From NCBI GenBank assembly GCA_025363205.1, contig JANYEI010000031.1, positions 1-32,312 of the forward strand: a stretch of 32,312 nt of DNA. The letters are read 5' to 3'. Within the stretch, counting starts at the first letter, position 1; each line of letters starts with the position of its first letter. The translations under genes were made by a program, and so were the position numbers. The DNA is from Frigoribacterium sp. (GTDB taxonomy: Bacteria > Actinomycetota > Actinomycetes > Actinomycetales > Microbacteriaceae). The notes below the pieces were generated by a model. It searched no databases. It had not been told where the DNA came from and was given only the letters and a program-made list of their open reading frames with translations. Shown one piece after another: positions 1 through 8,636 of this stretch.

Positions 1-107
1 GGAAAAATGCCGAACAGTCGAAAAAGTTCCTCCCTGGGAGGCTGATCGCGCGGAAACCCCTCCATCGCGGCGGTGGCGAGGGACGTCACCGATAGGGGAC
101 GAGCACA
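1..107. other. Non-coding left edge
   Basis: No coding region is supported here. A perfect dyad CCTCCC-T-GGGAGG lies at 29-41. The minus strand carries a purine-rich GGGAGGA, but no start codon follows it inside the window. A sigma-28-like ACCGATAG at 88-95 (plus strand) has GGCG instead of a TNAC box 15 bases upstream, so I do not call it a promoter. The next flagellar gene in the minus direction probably begins left of the window. Confidence 0.5.
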
Positions 108-282
108 ACGCACGACGCGGAACGCATGACGCGAGATGCGAAACGCGAAACGCGAGACGCGAGACGCGAGATGCGAAACGCGAGACGCACAACGCACAAC
201 GCACAACGCACAACGCACAACGCACAACACACAACGTGAAACGCACAACGCGAAACGTGAAACGCACAACCCACAACGCACA
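108..282. repeat. 25-copy imperfect 7-bp tandem repeat (ACGCACA / ACGCGAR)
   Basis: Exactly 175 bases divide into 25 heptamers. Units from 108 to 184 are mostly ACGCGAG or ACGCGAA. Six identical ACGCACA units follow at 185-226, then a mixed set with ACGTGAA and ACCCACA. The plus strand is almost free of T. The array sits just after the hook gene in the direction of transcription, beyond a possible terminator hairpin. It can be read as an open frame of seven-residue repeats, but that is a by-product of the period and there is no sign it is translated. The homogeneous centre and divergent flanks look like slippage or unequal exchange. Confidence 0.9.
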
Positions 283-288
283 ACCGCC

Positions 289-321
289 GGACACCCCCGA
301 CCGACGTGGCCGGGGTGTTCC
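289..321 (-). terminator. Possible terminator after flgE
   Basis: ACACCCC (291-297) pairs with GGGGTGT (312-318), extended by a further G-C pair around a bulged C. It begins 13 bases past the flgE stop on the minus strand. There is no clear T-run, which is common for high-GC actinobacterial terminators. It separates the long flagellar operon from the heptamer array. Confidence 0.4.
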
Positions 322-333
322 GCGGTGGAGCGA

Positions 334-1506
334 CTAGCGCTTGAGGTTGGTGAGCTCCTGCAGCACCTCGTCGGAAGTGGTGATGATGCGGGCGTTGGCC
401 TGGAAACCGCGCTGGGCGACGATCAGGTTGGTGAACTCCTGCGAGAGATCGACGTTCGACATCTCGAGAGCGCCCGCCTGCAGCGAGCCGAGACTGCCCG
501 ATCCGGGAGTGCCGATCGTGGCATTGCCCGAGTTGAAGGTGCTCTTGTAGCCGGAAGATCCTGCCTTCTCGAGGCCGCCGGGGTTCGAGAAGGTCGCGAG
601 CACGACGCGCCCGATCGCCTGCGATGCTCCGTTGCTGAAGGATCCGACGAGCGTGCCGTCTTTGGAGAGCGTGTACGACTTGAGTGTGCCGGCGGCGCGA
701 CCGTCCTGGTTCGAGACCGCAACGGTCGTGAGGCCGGCGAATCCGGTGAGCTTCGACATGTCGACGGTGATGCCGCCGATCGTCATCGTGCCCGCGGAGG
801 TCTGTTTCCCGCCAACGAAGGTGAGGGAGGCGGCGCCGGGGGGGCCGTTGGGGTCGGTGCCCGCGACATCCCAGCCCCCGTTCGTTTTGGTGTATTTCAG
901 GGAGACGGTGCGAGCGGTACCGGTGTTGTCATAGACCTGAACGTCGCGCACGAGGGCCGTGTCGACCGCGGCGTCGGACGGGAGGTTACCCGAGACGGTG
1001 GCCGACGTGGTCGTGGCGGCCGGCGCGACGACTCCAAGGGGAAGTGTGACGTCGCTTGTGGGACCGCCGTCGGAGACCACCCCGTTGACGGCGGTGTAGC
1101 CCTGAACGATGGCGCCGTCCGGGCTCACCAGGCGACCGGCGCCGTCGAAGTCGAATGATCCGGCTCGGGTATACAGGGTCTGGGTGCCGGTCTTGGTGAC
1201 GAAGAATCCATCGCCCGAGATCATCATGTCGGTCGCGCGACCGGTGGACTGGGCGGATCCCTGCGAGAAGTTGGTGGAGATGCCGGCGACGCGCACTCCG
1301 AGGCCGACCTGCGCGGGGTTGGTGCCACCGATCTGCTCCTGTGGCCCGCCCGCGCCCTGCGTGAGCTGGGAAAGGGTGTCCTGAAACTGGGTGGCCGACG
1401 ATTTGAACGCCGTCGTGTTCACGTTGGCGATGTTGTTGCCGGTGACATCGAGCATGGTCTGGTGCGAGCGGAGTCCGGAGATCCCGGAATACAGTGAACG
1501 AAGCAT
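334..1506 (-). CDS. flgE: Flagellar hook protein FlgE
   Basis: This 390-residue protein is the hook subunit, exported through the flagellar type III apparatus and polymerised outside the cell into the universal joint. The N-terminus (MLRSLYSGISGLRSHQTMLD followed by VTGNNIANVNT) and the C-terminus (LSQEFTNLIVAQRGFQANAR...TSDEVLQELTNLKR) are the paired D0 coiled-coil segments of rod/hook proteins. The middle is Gly/Ser/Thr-rich D1/D2 sequence. It is somewhat shorter than many hook proteins. The ATG has AAAGG about ten bases upstream. It follows flgD by 48 bases and is the last gene of the minus-strand flagellar operon in this window. It could be confused with FlgG, but the length and its place after fliK and flgD favour the hook. 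Confidence 0.95.
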   Translation of the reverse strand: MLRSLYSGISGLRSHQTMLDVTGNNIANVNTTAFKSSATQFQDTLSQLTQGAGGPQEQIGGTNPAQVGLGVRVAGISTNFSQGSAQSTGRATDMMISGDGFFVTKTGTQTLYTRAGSFDFDGAGRLVSPDGAIVQGYTAVNGVVSDGGPTSDVTLPLGVVAPAATTTSATVSGNLPSDAAVDTALVRDVQVYDNTGTARTVSLKYTKTNGGWDVAGTDPNGPPGAASLTFVGGKQTSAGTMTIGGITVDMSKLTGFAGLTTVAVSNQDGRAAGTLKSYTLSKDGTLVGSFSNGASQAIGRVVLATFSNPGGLEKAGSSGYKSTFNSGNATIGTPGSGSLGSLQAGALEMSNVDLSQEFTNLIVAQRGFQANARIITTSDEVLQELTNLKR

Positions 1507-1554
1507 GAGGTGCTGCCTTTCGGTTGGATGTGGTGGATCAGGCGACTGCGTTGA

Positions 1555-1995
1555 TTAGGGAGCGCTGGTGATTCCGGAAATGCTGTCGAGGGCCACGTCG
1601 ATGCCACCGACCTTGACCTGGGGAACACTGCCGACGAAGGAGACACTCGACGCCGTGCCGGTGTGACTCACGCCAGCGGCATCCGAGTAGCTGACCTGCT
1701 TGCCCACGATCGCGGCGGCCGCGATGCGCATCTGAAGCGAGAAGTTTTCTGTGCTCGTGGTGCTGAGCTCGGTCATCTTCTCCATCATCGACAGCTGGGT
1801 GGTCTGGGAGATCATCTGGTTGGTGTCCATTGGCGCGCTCGGATCTTGGGTGCGCAACTGGGTGACGAGCAGCTTCATGAACACTTCCGAGTCCATGGTC
1901 TGCTTTGGCACGCGGGTGGTTGACCCGCTGTAGATTCCGGATGCCGCATCGGCCGCGGCCGTCTGGACCGTTCCGGTGATTCCGTCGATTGCCAT
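1555..1995 (-). CDS. flgD: Hook assembly scaffold FlgD (short form)
   Basis: FlgD is the temporary cap on which hook subunits assemble, and is displaced once the hook is finished. The protein has 146 residues. The conserved N-terminal core is visible at residues 32-68, with the signature FMKLLVTQLRTQDPSAPMD followed by TNQMISQTTQLSMMEKM. The C-terminal part (about residues 95-140) is a single short beta-rich segment, where enteric FlgD of about 230 residues carries a larger Tudor/FnIII-like region. This is therefore a compact form. It lies 12 bases after fliK and 48 bases before flgE, matching its partnership with hook-length control and hook protein. Confidence 0.92.
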   Translation of the reverse strand: MAIDGITGTVQTAAADAASGIYSGSTTRVPKQTMDSEVFMKLLVTQLRTQDPSAPMDTNQMISQTTQLSMMEKMTELSTTSTENFSLQMRIAAAAIVGKQVSYSDAAGVSHTGTASSVSFVGSVPQVKVGGIDVALDSISGITSAP

Positions 1996-2007
1996 GAAGG
2001 TGTCTTT

Positions 2008-3318
2008 CTATGCCAGTACGTCGATGGATAAAGCGGTGAGGATGCGGGTAGGCGCGGCCGCGACTTCATCGTCCGCGACGATCCCGGCAGGAACGACGTA
2101 GTCGCGCACGGAGCGGGGCGTCGCGTCGCCGCGTCGGTCGCCAGCATCGCTCGGCTGGTTCCGCGACGACAGGTCGAGGTTGGCCCCGACTCCCACCCCT
2201 GCGAGGTCCTTGCGCAGGTCGGGCAGGATCGCGCGGATCGCGTCGCGACCCAGGTCCGTCGGCGCAAAGAGCTCGACCCGGATGCCCTCCGGGCCCACAT
2301 GCGCGCGAACCGTCACGGGACCCAGAGCATCCGGGGTCACGCTAATTGTCATCGTGTGCGATCCGGGTCCGGCTGTGGCGAGAGTGAAAATCGGACGGGC
2401 GAGTTGGCCGGCGAAGGGAGTGTTCTGGGCTGGTTGCGACGCGGCAGTGGCGATCGGCGCGGCGATCGCCTCGAACCGGGCAGGGGATGTGGCGATCGGC
2501 CCTGCCATGGCGTCCGCCGTCACCGCGATCGGCTTGGTGCGGGCCACGGGGAGGGGGGATGCGGCGGGGGATAGGACCAAGATTGCTGCCGGGGTTGCGG
2601 CGGGGGATACGACCGCGGATGTCAGAGGGGTTATGACCGAGGATGCGGCGGGGGAAACGACCGCGGGTGTTGCCGCAGTCGGTGGTGGCGGTGGGGTCGA
2701 GAGCGGTAGGGAGAGCGGCGGGGCCGAGAGCGGAACCGCGGAGGCGTGACCCGACGCGGGGGCGTCCGCAGAGAGAGCCGCCGTGGCCGCGAGTGTAGCC
2801 GCGGTGACAGCGGTCGGCGCCACGGAGGATGCGGGCGGCAGGGTGCTCGACGCATCCGTCACGGTACGGGCGGTGGGCGGCAGGACGGTGGGCTGAAGGG
2901 CGGTGGGAGGTGCGAGCGTCGGCACCGAGAGAAGCACGGCGATCGCAAGCGCAACCGCCGGAAGGGCATCCGGCGCCGGCTGGTCTGTCGCGGAGGGAGA
3001 TGCCGGGTCGGCAGGCTCCTTCGCAGCACCCTTCACCGGAGCGCGCGAGGTGCCGGCGGGCGCGACGAGACCTGCGAGATTGGCGGCAGCAGTGAGCGCG
3101 GCACGCGCAACGGGAGGGGCCGCGGCAACTGTGCCGACGGGTGCGTCAGAAGAATCGGCGGCGGCCAGCGCGGCATTCGCGTCGCTCATCACCGCACCGA
3201 AGCCGGAGGCACCGGAGGCGGCCGCAGCGGAAGCGCCAGCGGCCGACGCCGAGTTGTTCGCCGGGCCGGCGACCAAGGGAACCGCGGTGGGTGCCGGGAA
3301 GAGGGCGACGAGAGTCAT
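2008..3318 (-). CDS. fliK: Flagellar hook-length control protein FliK
   Basis: FliK measures hook length and switches the export apparatus from hook to filament substrates. The 436-residue protein has a long N-terminal and middle region dominated by Ala, Pro, Ser, Thr and Val with internally repetitive runs (for example VVSPAASSVITPL), as expected of the flexible molecular ruler. The conserved C-terminal domain (about residues 320-395) has the typical pattern ISVTPDALGPVTVRAHV...GIRVELFAP...LRAILPDLRKDLA-like, where FlhB is contacted. Its ATG overlaps the fliJ stop by four bases. Identification rests on the C-terminal domain and on position between fliJ and flgD; the low-complexity body is not diagnostic. 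Confidence 0.87.
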   Translation of the reverse strand: MTLVALFPAPTAVPLVAGPANNSASAAGASAAAASGASGFGAVMSDANAALAAADSSDAPVGTVAAAPPVARAALTAAANLAGLVAPAGTSRAPVKGAAKEPADPASPSATDQPAPDALPAVALAIAVLLSVPTLAPPTALQPTVLPPTARTVTDASSTLPPASSVAPTAVTAATLAATAALSADAPASGHASAVPLSAPPLSLPLSTPPPPPTAATPAVVSPAASSVITPLTSAVVSPAATPAAILVLSPAASPLPVARTKPIAVTADAMAGPIATSPARFEAIAAPIATAASQPAQNTPFAGQLARPIFTLATAGPGSHTMTISVTPDALGPVTVRAHVGPEGIRVELFAPTDLGRDAIRAILPDLRKDLAGVGVGANLDLSSRNQPSDAGDRRGDATPRSVRDYVVPAGIVADDEVAAAPTRILTALSIDVLA

Positions 3319-3749
3319 CCGGCGTCCACCTCTCGCGTGCGGTGCCAGCTCGTCGACGAGATCTCGTCGAGCGTGGCCTGCTCGGCCGCGAGAATGCCGT
3401 TCGCGACGGCGTCATCGAACCGCACCTCGAGCTTCTCGAGCCCGATCGATCGGGCCCGAGCCGCCGTGAAGACGGTGTTTGCGGCATCGAGGGAGACGCG
3501 GTGATCGCAGTCGAGCGCCTGCAGTTCGGCGAGCATGCTGCGCGAGGCGGCGCGGGATGCTGCGACCGCATAGAGCACGGCCGCGCTGGTGGCCTCACTC
3601 GAGGTGGCGCCGAGGGCGGATCGGGCCCGACGCTGGCGCGCCGTGCCTTCTGCGACGCGGGCGTTGGCTGCCGAGAGGTCAATCGCCGCCTGGTCTTGCT
3701 GCACCTGGCGGAGCCGGAGGAGTCCGGCGAGCGGGAATGAGCGGGACAT
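3315..3749 (-). CDS. fliJ: Flagellar export chaperone FliJ-like protein
   Basis: FliJ is the coiled-coil stalk of the flagellar ATPase ring, linking FliI to the export gate and recycling chaperones. The 144-residue product begins SFPLAGLLRLRQVQQDQAAIDLS, the usual FliJ start (leucine- and arginine-rich helix with QxxQ), and is helical throughout with many Ala, Arg and Glu. FliJ proteins are poorly conserved, so position carries much weight: it lies directly between fliI and fliK, overlapping fliI by one base (TGATG) and fliK by four (ATGA), so the three are probably translationally coupled. Confidence 0.8.
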   Translation of the reverse strand: MSRSFPLAGLLRLRQVQQDQAAIDLSAANARVAEGTARQRRARSALGATSSEATSAAVLYAVAASRAASRSMLAELQALDCDHRVSLDAANTVFTAARARSIGLEKLEVRFDDAVANGILAAEQATLDEISSTSWHRTREVDAG

Positions 3750-5092
3750 CAGTTACCTTCCAAGGTTCGGACGAGGGAGGTGAGCTGCACCCACGCGTCG
3801 TCGGAGGTCGACTGCTGGCTGATCTTCTGCTGCAAGAACGCATTGATCGACGGTTCATGGTCGACAGCGGCGTCAACGAGGGGATTCGCGCCACGCTGAT
3901 AAGCGCCGACGTCGAGAAGATCCTGGGCGGCCCGTCTCGCGGCAAGGGTCTTGCGGAGCACCTGGGCCGTGTGCACTTGCTCGGGCGAAATCACCCGGGA
4001 CGCGACCCGGGAGATCGAGCCGAGCACGTCGATGGACGGGAAGTGGCCGGAAACCGCTAGTTTGCGATCGAGCACGACGTGGCCATCAAGAAAAGAACGG
4101 GCCGCGTCGGCGATCGGCTCGTTGTGATCGTCGCCATCTACGAGCACCGTGTAGATGCCGGTCACCGATCCGGTTTCGCCCGTTCCGGCCCGCTCGAGCA
4201 GCTGGGCGAGAAGCGAGAACGTCGACGGCGGGTAGCCGCGGGTGGCCGGTGGTTCGCCGACCGAGAGTCCGATTTCACGCTGTGCCATCGCCACTCGGGT
4301 GAGGGAATCCATCATGAGCATGACATCCGCCCCCGTATCGCGGAATGACTCGGCGATGCGGGTGGCCATGAAGGCGGCGCGCAGGCGCATCATGGCCGGC
4401 TCGTCTGAGGTAGCGACAACCACGATCGAGCGGGCTAGTCCCTCGGCGCCGAGGTCGTCTTCGAGAAATTCCCGTACCTCTCGTCCACGCTCGCCGACCA
4501 GCGCGATCACCGAGACCTTGGCATTCGTTCCCCGCGCGATCATGGAGAGCAGCGACGACTTGCCGACCCCGGATCCGGCGAAGAGCCCAAGGCGTTGGCC
4601 CGTGCCGATGGTCGTGAGGGTATCGAGCACGCGCACACCGGTCTGTAATGGTGTGTCGATGCGCGCTCGGTGCATTGCCGACGGGCTGTCGTTGTCGATC
4701 GAGACCAGGCGAGTGATGTCGAGCGGTCCCTTGCCGTCGATCGGGCGTCCGAGGCCGTCGATCACCCGGCCGAAGAGGCCGTTTCCGGTGGGTACCAGCA
4801 CCGGAAGACCGCGGGAACGGGCCGGAGCGCCGGCGTTGACCCCGGTCAGACGGCTGAGCGGCATACAGCGGATGCCCGACGGCGTCGTAGCGATCACTTC
4901 CGCATCGAGAAAGCCGCTGCCACCGTCGGTGACACTGTCACCGATGCGCACGAGGTCGCCGATGGCGCAGTCCAGCCCACTGATCTCGAGTCCGAGACCG
5001 ACGATCGAGGAGACAACGCCCACCCGTTCCGGTCGACCGGCCGCCAGGGCGGTGCGGTAGCGCTCGGCATGCGGTCGCCAGGTCACGGTCAC
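3749..5092 (-). CDS. fliI: Flagellar type III export ATPase FliI
   Basis: This is the cytoplasmic ATPase that unfolds and feeds substrates into the flagellar export gate; it is homologous to the F1 beta subunit. The 447-residue protein shows Walker A at about 172-180 (AGSGVGKSS), the catalytic-Glu loop GERGREVREF at about 200-209, Walker B VMLMMDSLTR at about 257-266, and the FliI/F1 signature GEPPATRGYPPS at about 279-290. An N-terminal beta-barrel precedes the ATPase core and a helical domain follows it. It starts with GTG; the GTGA overlaps the fliH stop by four bases, which fixes the start. Its neighbours fliH and fliJ encode its regulator and stalk. Confidence 0.96.
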   Translation of the reverse strand: MTVTWRPHAERYRTALAAGRPERVGVVSSIVGLGLEISGLDCAIGDLVRIGDSVTDGGSGFLDAEVIATTPSGIRCMPLSRLTGVNAGAPARSRGLPVLVPTGNGLFGRVIDGLGRPIDGKGPLDITRLVSIDNDSPSAMHRARIDTPLQTGVRVLDTLTTIGTGQRLGLFAGSGVGKSSLLSMIARGTNAKVSVIALVGERGREVREFLEDDLGAEGLARSIVVVATSDEPAMMRLRAAFMATRIAESFRDTGADVMLMMDSLTRVAMAQREIGLSVGEPPATRGYPPSTFSLLAQLLERAGTGETGSVTGIYTVLVDGDDHNEPIADAARSFLDGHVVLDRKLAVSGHFPSIDVLGSISRVASRVISPEQVHTAQVLRKTLAARRAAQDLLDVGAYQRGANPLVDAAVDHEPSINAFLQQKISQQSTSDDAWVQLTSLVRTLEGN

Positions 5093-5694
5093 GAGGCATC
5101 CCCCAGGATCGCCGCGCGGGCCCGTGCCACGGCGGTTGCGATTCGGGCGTCGAGGTAGCCGAAGGGAAGCATGGCGATCGCGTCACCGCGGGCAATCGAG
5201 GCATCCGCGCTGAATAAGACACCGGCGGCAGCACGCACGGTCTCGTCGAGCACGCCGAGGTCGAGCGGGTTGAGGCGGATGGTCGTGATCGTCGCCGGGT
5301 CGACCGCGGCGAGCGCGCGGGTGAGCGCCGCCTTCGCGGACCGTTCACCGTCGGCAAGCACCTCCCCGATGATCGTCTCGGCAAGTTCGAGGGCGGATGC
5401 CGCGATCGCATCCTGCGCATCGGTGACCACCGGAAGCAGGAGGCTATCCAGCGCCCCAGCGGCCGCGGTCAGCACCGCGATCGTGCGATCCATCCGCGCC
5501 AGGTCATGCAGAAGTGCGGCGCGGTGTTCTGCGTCGAGAGCGGCCTTCTGGCCGGCAAGCTCGGCGCCGGCGGCTCGCAGTCCGGCCGCGTAGCCCGCAG
5601 CGTGTCCGGCGGCACGATTGTCGGCGTTGGCCTGATCCTGCCTGGTACTGCTCGGAAGGGAGGGGAAGATCAGCGGAAAAAAATCACGCGACAT
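5089..5694 (-). CDS. fliH: Flagellar assembly protein FliH
   Basis: FliH is the peripheral stator that holds FliI and inhibits its ATPase. The frame is open to 5772, but I place the start at the ATG at 5694 (201 residues, MSRDFFPLIFPSLPSS...) because a strong Shine-Dalgarno run, GGAGAGGAGGAAG, lies just upstream and the longer N-terminus would sit wholly inside fliG. Residues about 27-60 contain the spaced small-residue repeats (AAGHAAGYAAGLRAAG) that resemble the GxxxG repeats of FliH. The C-terminal half (about 100-190) matches the V-type ATPase stalk-like domain with LELAETIIGEVL. It overlaps fliG by 11 bases and fliI by four. Confidence 0.88.
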   Translation of the reverse strand: MSRDFFPLIFPSLPSSTRQDQANADNRAAGHAAGYAAGLRAAGAELAGQKAALDAEHRAALLHDLARMDRTIAVLTAAAGALDSLLLPVVTDAQDAIAASALELAETIIGEVLADGERSAKAALTRALAAVDPATITTIRLNPLDLGVLDETVRAAAGVLFSADASIARGDAIAMLPFGYLDARIATAVARARAAILGDAS

Positions 5695-6703
5695 ATTCTT
5701 CCTCCTCTCCGCGCTGAAGGGTGATGATGCCTTCCGCCTCGAGGGTGCGGATCGCACGCACAACCTCGGCACGGGCTTCTTCGACCTGGGTCATTCTCAC
5801 CGGGCCGAGCGAAGCGATCTCGTCTTCGAGGATCTCGCGGTTACGTTCGGAGATGTTCGCCCGGATCACCTCGACCAGGGCCTCGTTCGAGCCCTTCATC
5901 GCCACGGCGAGAATGCTCGAATCGATGCCACGCAGAACCTGCTGCACGTCCTTGCGGTCGAACTTCACCAGGTCGGCGAAGGTGAGCATGCGCGAGCGCA
6001 CCTCCTCGGCGAGGATGGGGTCGAGCCCGTCGAGCCCGTCGAGCACGGCGCGTTCGGTTGAGACATCCGCCCGGTTGATGATGTCGACCACGGCCTGAAT
6101 GCCGCCGACGATCTCTACGGTCTCGCGGGCGCTGACAACGCTGCTCACGCGCCCCTTCAGGGTGTCGGCGACGACCCGCACTGCTTCGGGGGTTGCCGTG
6201 CCCATCGTCGCGATGGCCTTCGCCACCTCGGTACGGAGGTCTTCCTCGAGGGCGGCAAACACCGGGGAAGCATGGTCGGGCCGAAGATGTGCGAGCACCA
6301 GGGCGATGGTCTGCGGCAGTTCGCCGTCGAGCAGGGTAAGAAGCTGGCCGGTCTCGGCGCTGTCGAGGAACTCGAAGGCCTTGCCCGCCATCGACGACGC
6401 GACACGGCTCATCACGCCCGCAGCCTTCTCGGCCCCAAAGGAGGCCTCGAGCAGTCCCGACGCGAACTCGCGCCCACCGTGCGACTTACGTCCGCCCTTT
6501 GTGGCGAGCTCGTGGAATTCGAGGATGGTGCGTTCGGACACGATCGTATCGACGCGGCGTAACCGGATGATCTCGGCGGCGATCTCCTCGGCCTCGACCT
6601 CGGTGAATTGCTTCATGACCGCAGCCGCGCGCACCTGGTCCATGTTCATGAGCACCACCGCCACCTTCTGGGTGCCCGAGAGCGTCAGCGCTACCTCGGT
6701 CAT
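5684..6703 (-). CDS. fliG: Flagellar motor switch protein FliG
   Basis: FliG is the C-ring protein that contacts the stator and converts ion flow into torque. The 339-residue protein has all three parts: an N-terminal domain that binds FliF (SGTQKVAVVLMNM at about 9-21), the middle ARM domain with an EHPQ-like motif (GELPQTIALVLAHL at about 127-140), and the C-terminal domain with the hinge MLTFADLV at about 239-246. Charged residues known to interact with MotA are preserved in alignment: K270, R287, D294/E295 and the GPVR arginine at 303. This suggests a functional motor. It overlaps fliF by four bases and fliH by eleven. Confidence 0.96.
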   Translation of the reverse strand: MTEVALTLSGTQKVAVVLMNMDQVRAAAVMKQFTEVEAEEIAAEIIRLRRVDTIVSERTILEFHELATKGGRKSHGGREFASGLLEASFGAEKAAGVMSRVASSMAGKAFEFLDSAETGQLLTLLDGELPQTIALVLAHLRPDHASPVFAALEEDLRTEVAKAIATMGTATPEAVRVVADTLKGRVSSVVSARETVEIVGGIQAVVDIINRADVSTERAVLDGLDGLDPILAEEVRSRMLTFADLVKFDRKDVQQVLRGIDSSILAVAMKGSNEALVEVIRANISERNREILEDEIASLGPVRMTQVEEARAEVVRAIRTLEAEGIITLQRGEEEEYVA

Positions 6704-8322
6704 GCGGGCTGCCGATCGTCCATGAGACCGCGCAGGATCTCGGCCGTTCGCTCAGGGTCGTTGCCGGCGAGTGCGTCGATCTCCGCGCGCTTGCGTTCGG
6801 TGTCGCCCGGCTCGATGAGGGGAACCTGCGTGTAGGTGAGCGCGGAGGGCGGCTCCATGGCGGTCAGCGCGATCGGCCTGGTCTGGTCGCTCATCATGGC
6901 GCGCAGCTCCGCGAGTTCGGTCATCTCCTGCAGTTCGCGGTCTTCCTTGCTGCGGCTGCGGAAGCGGCGGGAGATGAGGAACAGCGCGATGATGATCGGC
7001 AGCGCGATGGCGAGCGCGGTAACGATGCTGCGGATAAGTCCAGCCGTGCGGTCGGCGTTCGTCGCCGCCTCAGAGGCGGCTATCGCCTTGGCGGCATCCG
7101 CCGCTCCGGCCTGGTTGAAGGAGACGATCTCGATGGCCACCGAGTCGCCGCGGGTCGCGTCAATGCCGGCTGCAGCATTCACCAGCGAGATGAGGTTGGC
7201 CCTGTCGACCCCGGAGACCGCCTTGTTCACCGCGACGGAGACAGTTTGGCGCGTGACGGAACCGGCGGGGATAGTGGTCTGCTCGGTGACCTTGTTGATC
7301 GCGTTGTTCTTGGTGACGGAGGTGGCACCGGTGTTCGTTCCCGCGGTCGGGTTCGCGGCGGACGTGCCACTCGGCACCGCGATGTTGTCGGGCCCCAGGA
7401 TGCCTGCGGAGCCGTTCGAGCCGCTGGTCCGCCCCGTACCGTCGTTCTGCGCAGACTCACTGAGAGCCGGGGAACCATCGGGAGTCGTGAAGGTCTCGGC
7501 GGTGCGCTGGCCCGAGTTCTGGCTCATGTCGGCGGCCACCACCACGGTGGCGTTGCCCGGTCCCACCACCTTGTCGAGCATGGATTGCACCGAGCTGCGA
7601 ACGCGCTCCTCGTAGTCGGAAGCCCGCTTCGAGCCGCTGCCCGCGACATCCACTCCGGTGGCGGACAGCACGTGACCCTGAGCGTCGACGACCGAGACAT
7701 CGCTGGTCTTCATTCCGTCGATAGAGGAGGAGGTGAGGTGCACGATTGCCTGCACCTGGCCGTCGCCCAGCGTTACACCGTTGTCGGTCGCGATGAACAC
7801 GGAGGCGGTCGGATCGGTCTTCTCCGAGACGAACACGGTGTCTTTGGGGATGGCGAGCTGCACGGATGCCGTCTTGACACCCTTCATCGCCTCGATCGTG
7901 TGCGCGAGCTCACCCTCGATTGCCCGCTTATAGGTCACGTTCTGTTGGAATTCGGATGCCGTGACCCCCATCTTGTCGAGCAGGGAATAGCCGCCCGTCG
8001 ACGAGGAGGGAAGGCCGGCCGCGGCAGCCTTGAGACGTTCGGCGTAGACGCTCTCTTCCGGCACCATGATCGTGCCGCCACCGCCGGTGATCTCGTACTG
8101 CACGCCGTCGGTGCGCAGCTGCTCGACCAGGGTGTTCGCGTCGGTGCCGCTGAGGCCCGAGAAGAGCGGACTGAGCTGAGGACGAGTCGCCCAGAACGAC
8201 AGCGCAGCGATACCGAGCGCGAGCACGGCGAATCCGATGATTGCCATGGTGCGCTGGGCGATAGTGAACTCGCGGATGGTGTGGGTGAGTCGGCGGAGCA
8301 TCGAACTGATCGGGGCAGGCAT
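6700..8322 (-). CDS. fliF: Flagellar MS-ring protein FliF
   Basis: FliF forms the MS-ring in the cytoplasmic membrane, the platform for the C-ring, rod and export gate. The 540-residue protein has a first membrane helix at about residues 26-45. Ring-building motifs follow, with the YscJ/FliF pattern in LFSGLSGTDANTLVEQL and the EGELAHTIEAMKGVKTASVQLAIP segment at about 135-160. A Ser/Gly/Asn-rich linker comes next, then a second membrane helix at about 432-450. The cytoplasmic tail ends in a FliG-binding stretch (EIDALAGNDPERTAEILRGL). It starts one base inside the fliE stop (TGATG) and its stop overlaps fliG by four bases. Confidence 0.96.
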   Translation of the reverse strand: MPAPISSMLRRLTHTIREFTIAQRTMAIIGFAVLALGIAALSFWATRPQLSPLFSGLSGTDANTLVEQLRTDGVQYEITGGGGTIMVPEESVYAERLKAAAAGLPSSSTGGYSLLDKMGVTASEFQQNVTYKRAIEGELAHTIEAMKGVKTASVQLAIPKDTVFVSEKTDPTASVFIATDNGVTLGDGQVQAIVHLTSSSIDGMKTSDVSVVDAQGHVLSATGVDVAGSGSKRASDYEERVRSSVQSMLDKVVGPGNATVVVAADMSQNSGQRTAETFTTPDGSPALSESAQNDGTGRTSGSNGSAGILGPDNIAVPSGTSAANPTAGTNTGATSVTKNNAINKVTEQTTIPAGSVTRQTVSVAVNKAVSGVDRANLISLVNAAAGIDATRGDSVAIEIVSFNQAGAADAAKAIAASEAATNADRTAGLIRSIVTALAIALPIIIALFLISRRFRSRSKEDRELQEMTELAELRAMMSDQTRPIALTAMEPPSALTYTQVPLIEPGDTERKRAEIDALAGNDPERTAEILRGLMDDRQPA

Positions 8323-8636
8323 CAGGCTTGCATCCTCATAATCTCGTTGAACGCGTCCACGCCCTTGTTGCGCACGGCGGCCACGAGCTCGAGGGTCACC
8401 TGGGCCCGGGTCGACGCGATTGTGGCGTTATGGATGTCGGAGAGGTTGCCGGTGACAGCCTGGATGGCGAGGGTGTGGGAGGTTGACTGCAGCTGCTGCA
8501 GGGTGTCAACGGCACCGCCGAGTTCGCTGGCGAAGCTAGCGGCGCTCGCAGCGTTGGTGCCGCTCGGCGGGGAGACGGCGCTGGTACCGGAGACGCCGGA
8601 AACACCAGAAACGGAGCCGATCGACGAGATATCCAT
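8322..8636 (-). CDS. fliE: Flagellar hook-basal body adaptor FliE
   Basis: FliE joins the MS-ring to the proximal rod and helps open the export gate. The 104-residue size is typical. Residues about 35-100 hold the FliE domain: FASELGGAVDTLQQLQ, then TGNLSDIHNATIASTRAQVTLELVAAVRNKGVDAFNEIMRMQ, where the family's conserved helix ends VRNKxVDAFNEIMxMQ. The first 30 residues are a Ser/Gly/Val-rich leader with a small repeat (GVSGVSG). It overlaps flgC and fliF by a single base each. Confidence 0.95.
   Translation of the reverse strand: MDISSIGSVSGVSGVSGTSAVSPPSGTNAASAASFASELGGAVDTLQQLQSTSHTLAIQAVTGNLSDIHNATIASTRAQVTLELVAAVRNKGVDAFNEIMRMQA

Noticed and set aside
69-95. ACCGATAG resembling a sigma-28 -10 box on the plus strand
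   Set aside because: The position 15 bases upstream reads GGCG instead of TNAC, and it would transcribe antisense to flgE.
86-283. Open frame of seven-residue repeats on the minus strand over the heptamer array
   Set aside because: The period of seven bases automatically gives open repeated frames; there is no ribosome-binding site and the composition (Cys, Val, Arg, Ala) follows from the DNA repeat.
2180-3740. Several long open frames on the plus strand opposite fliK and fliJ
   Set aside because: They are shadows caused by high third-position GC in Ala/Pro-rich sequence; they lack family motifs and ribosome sites.
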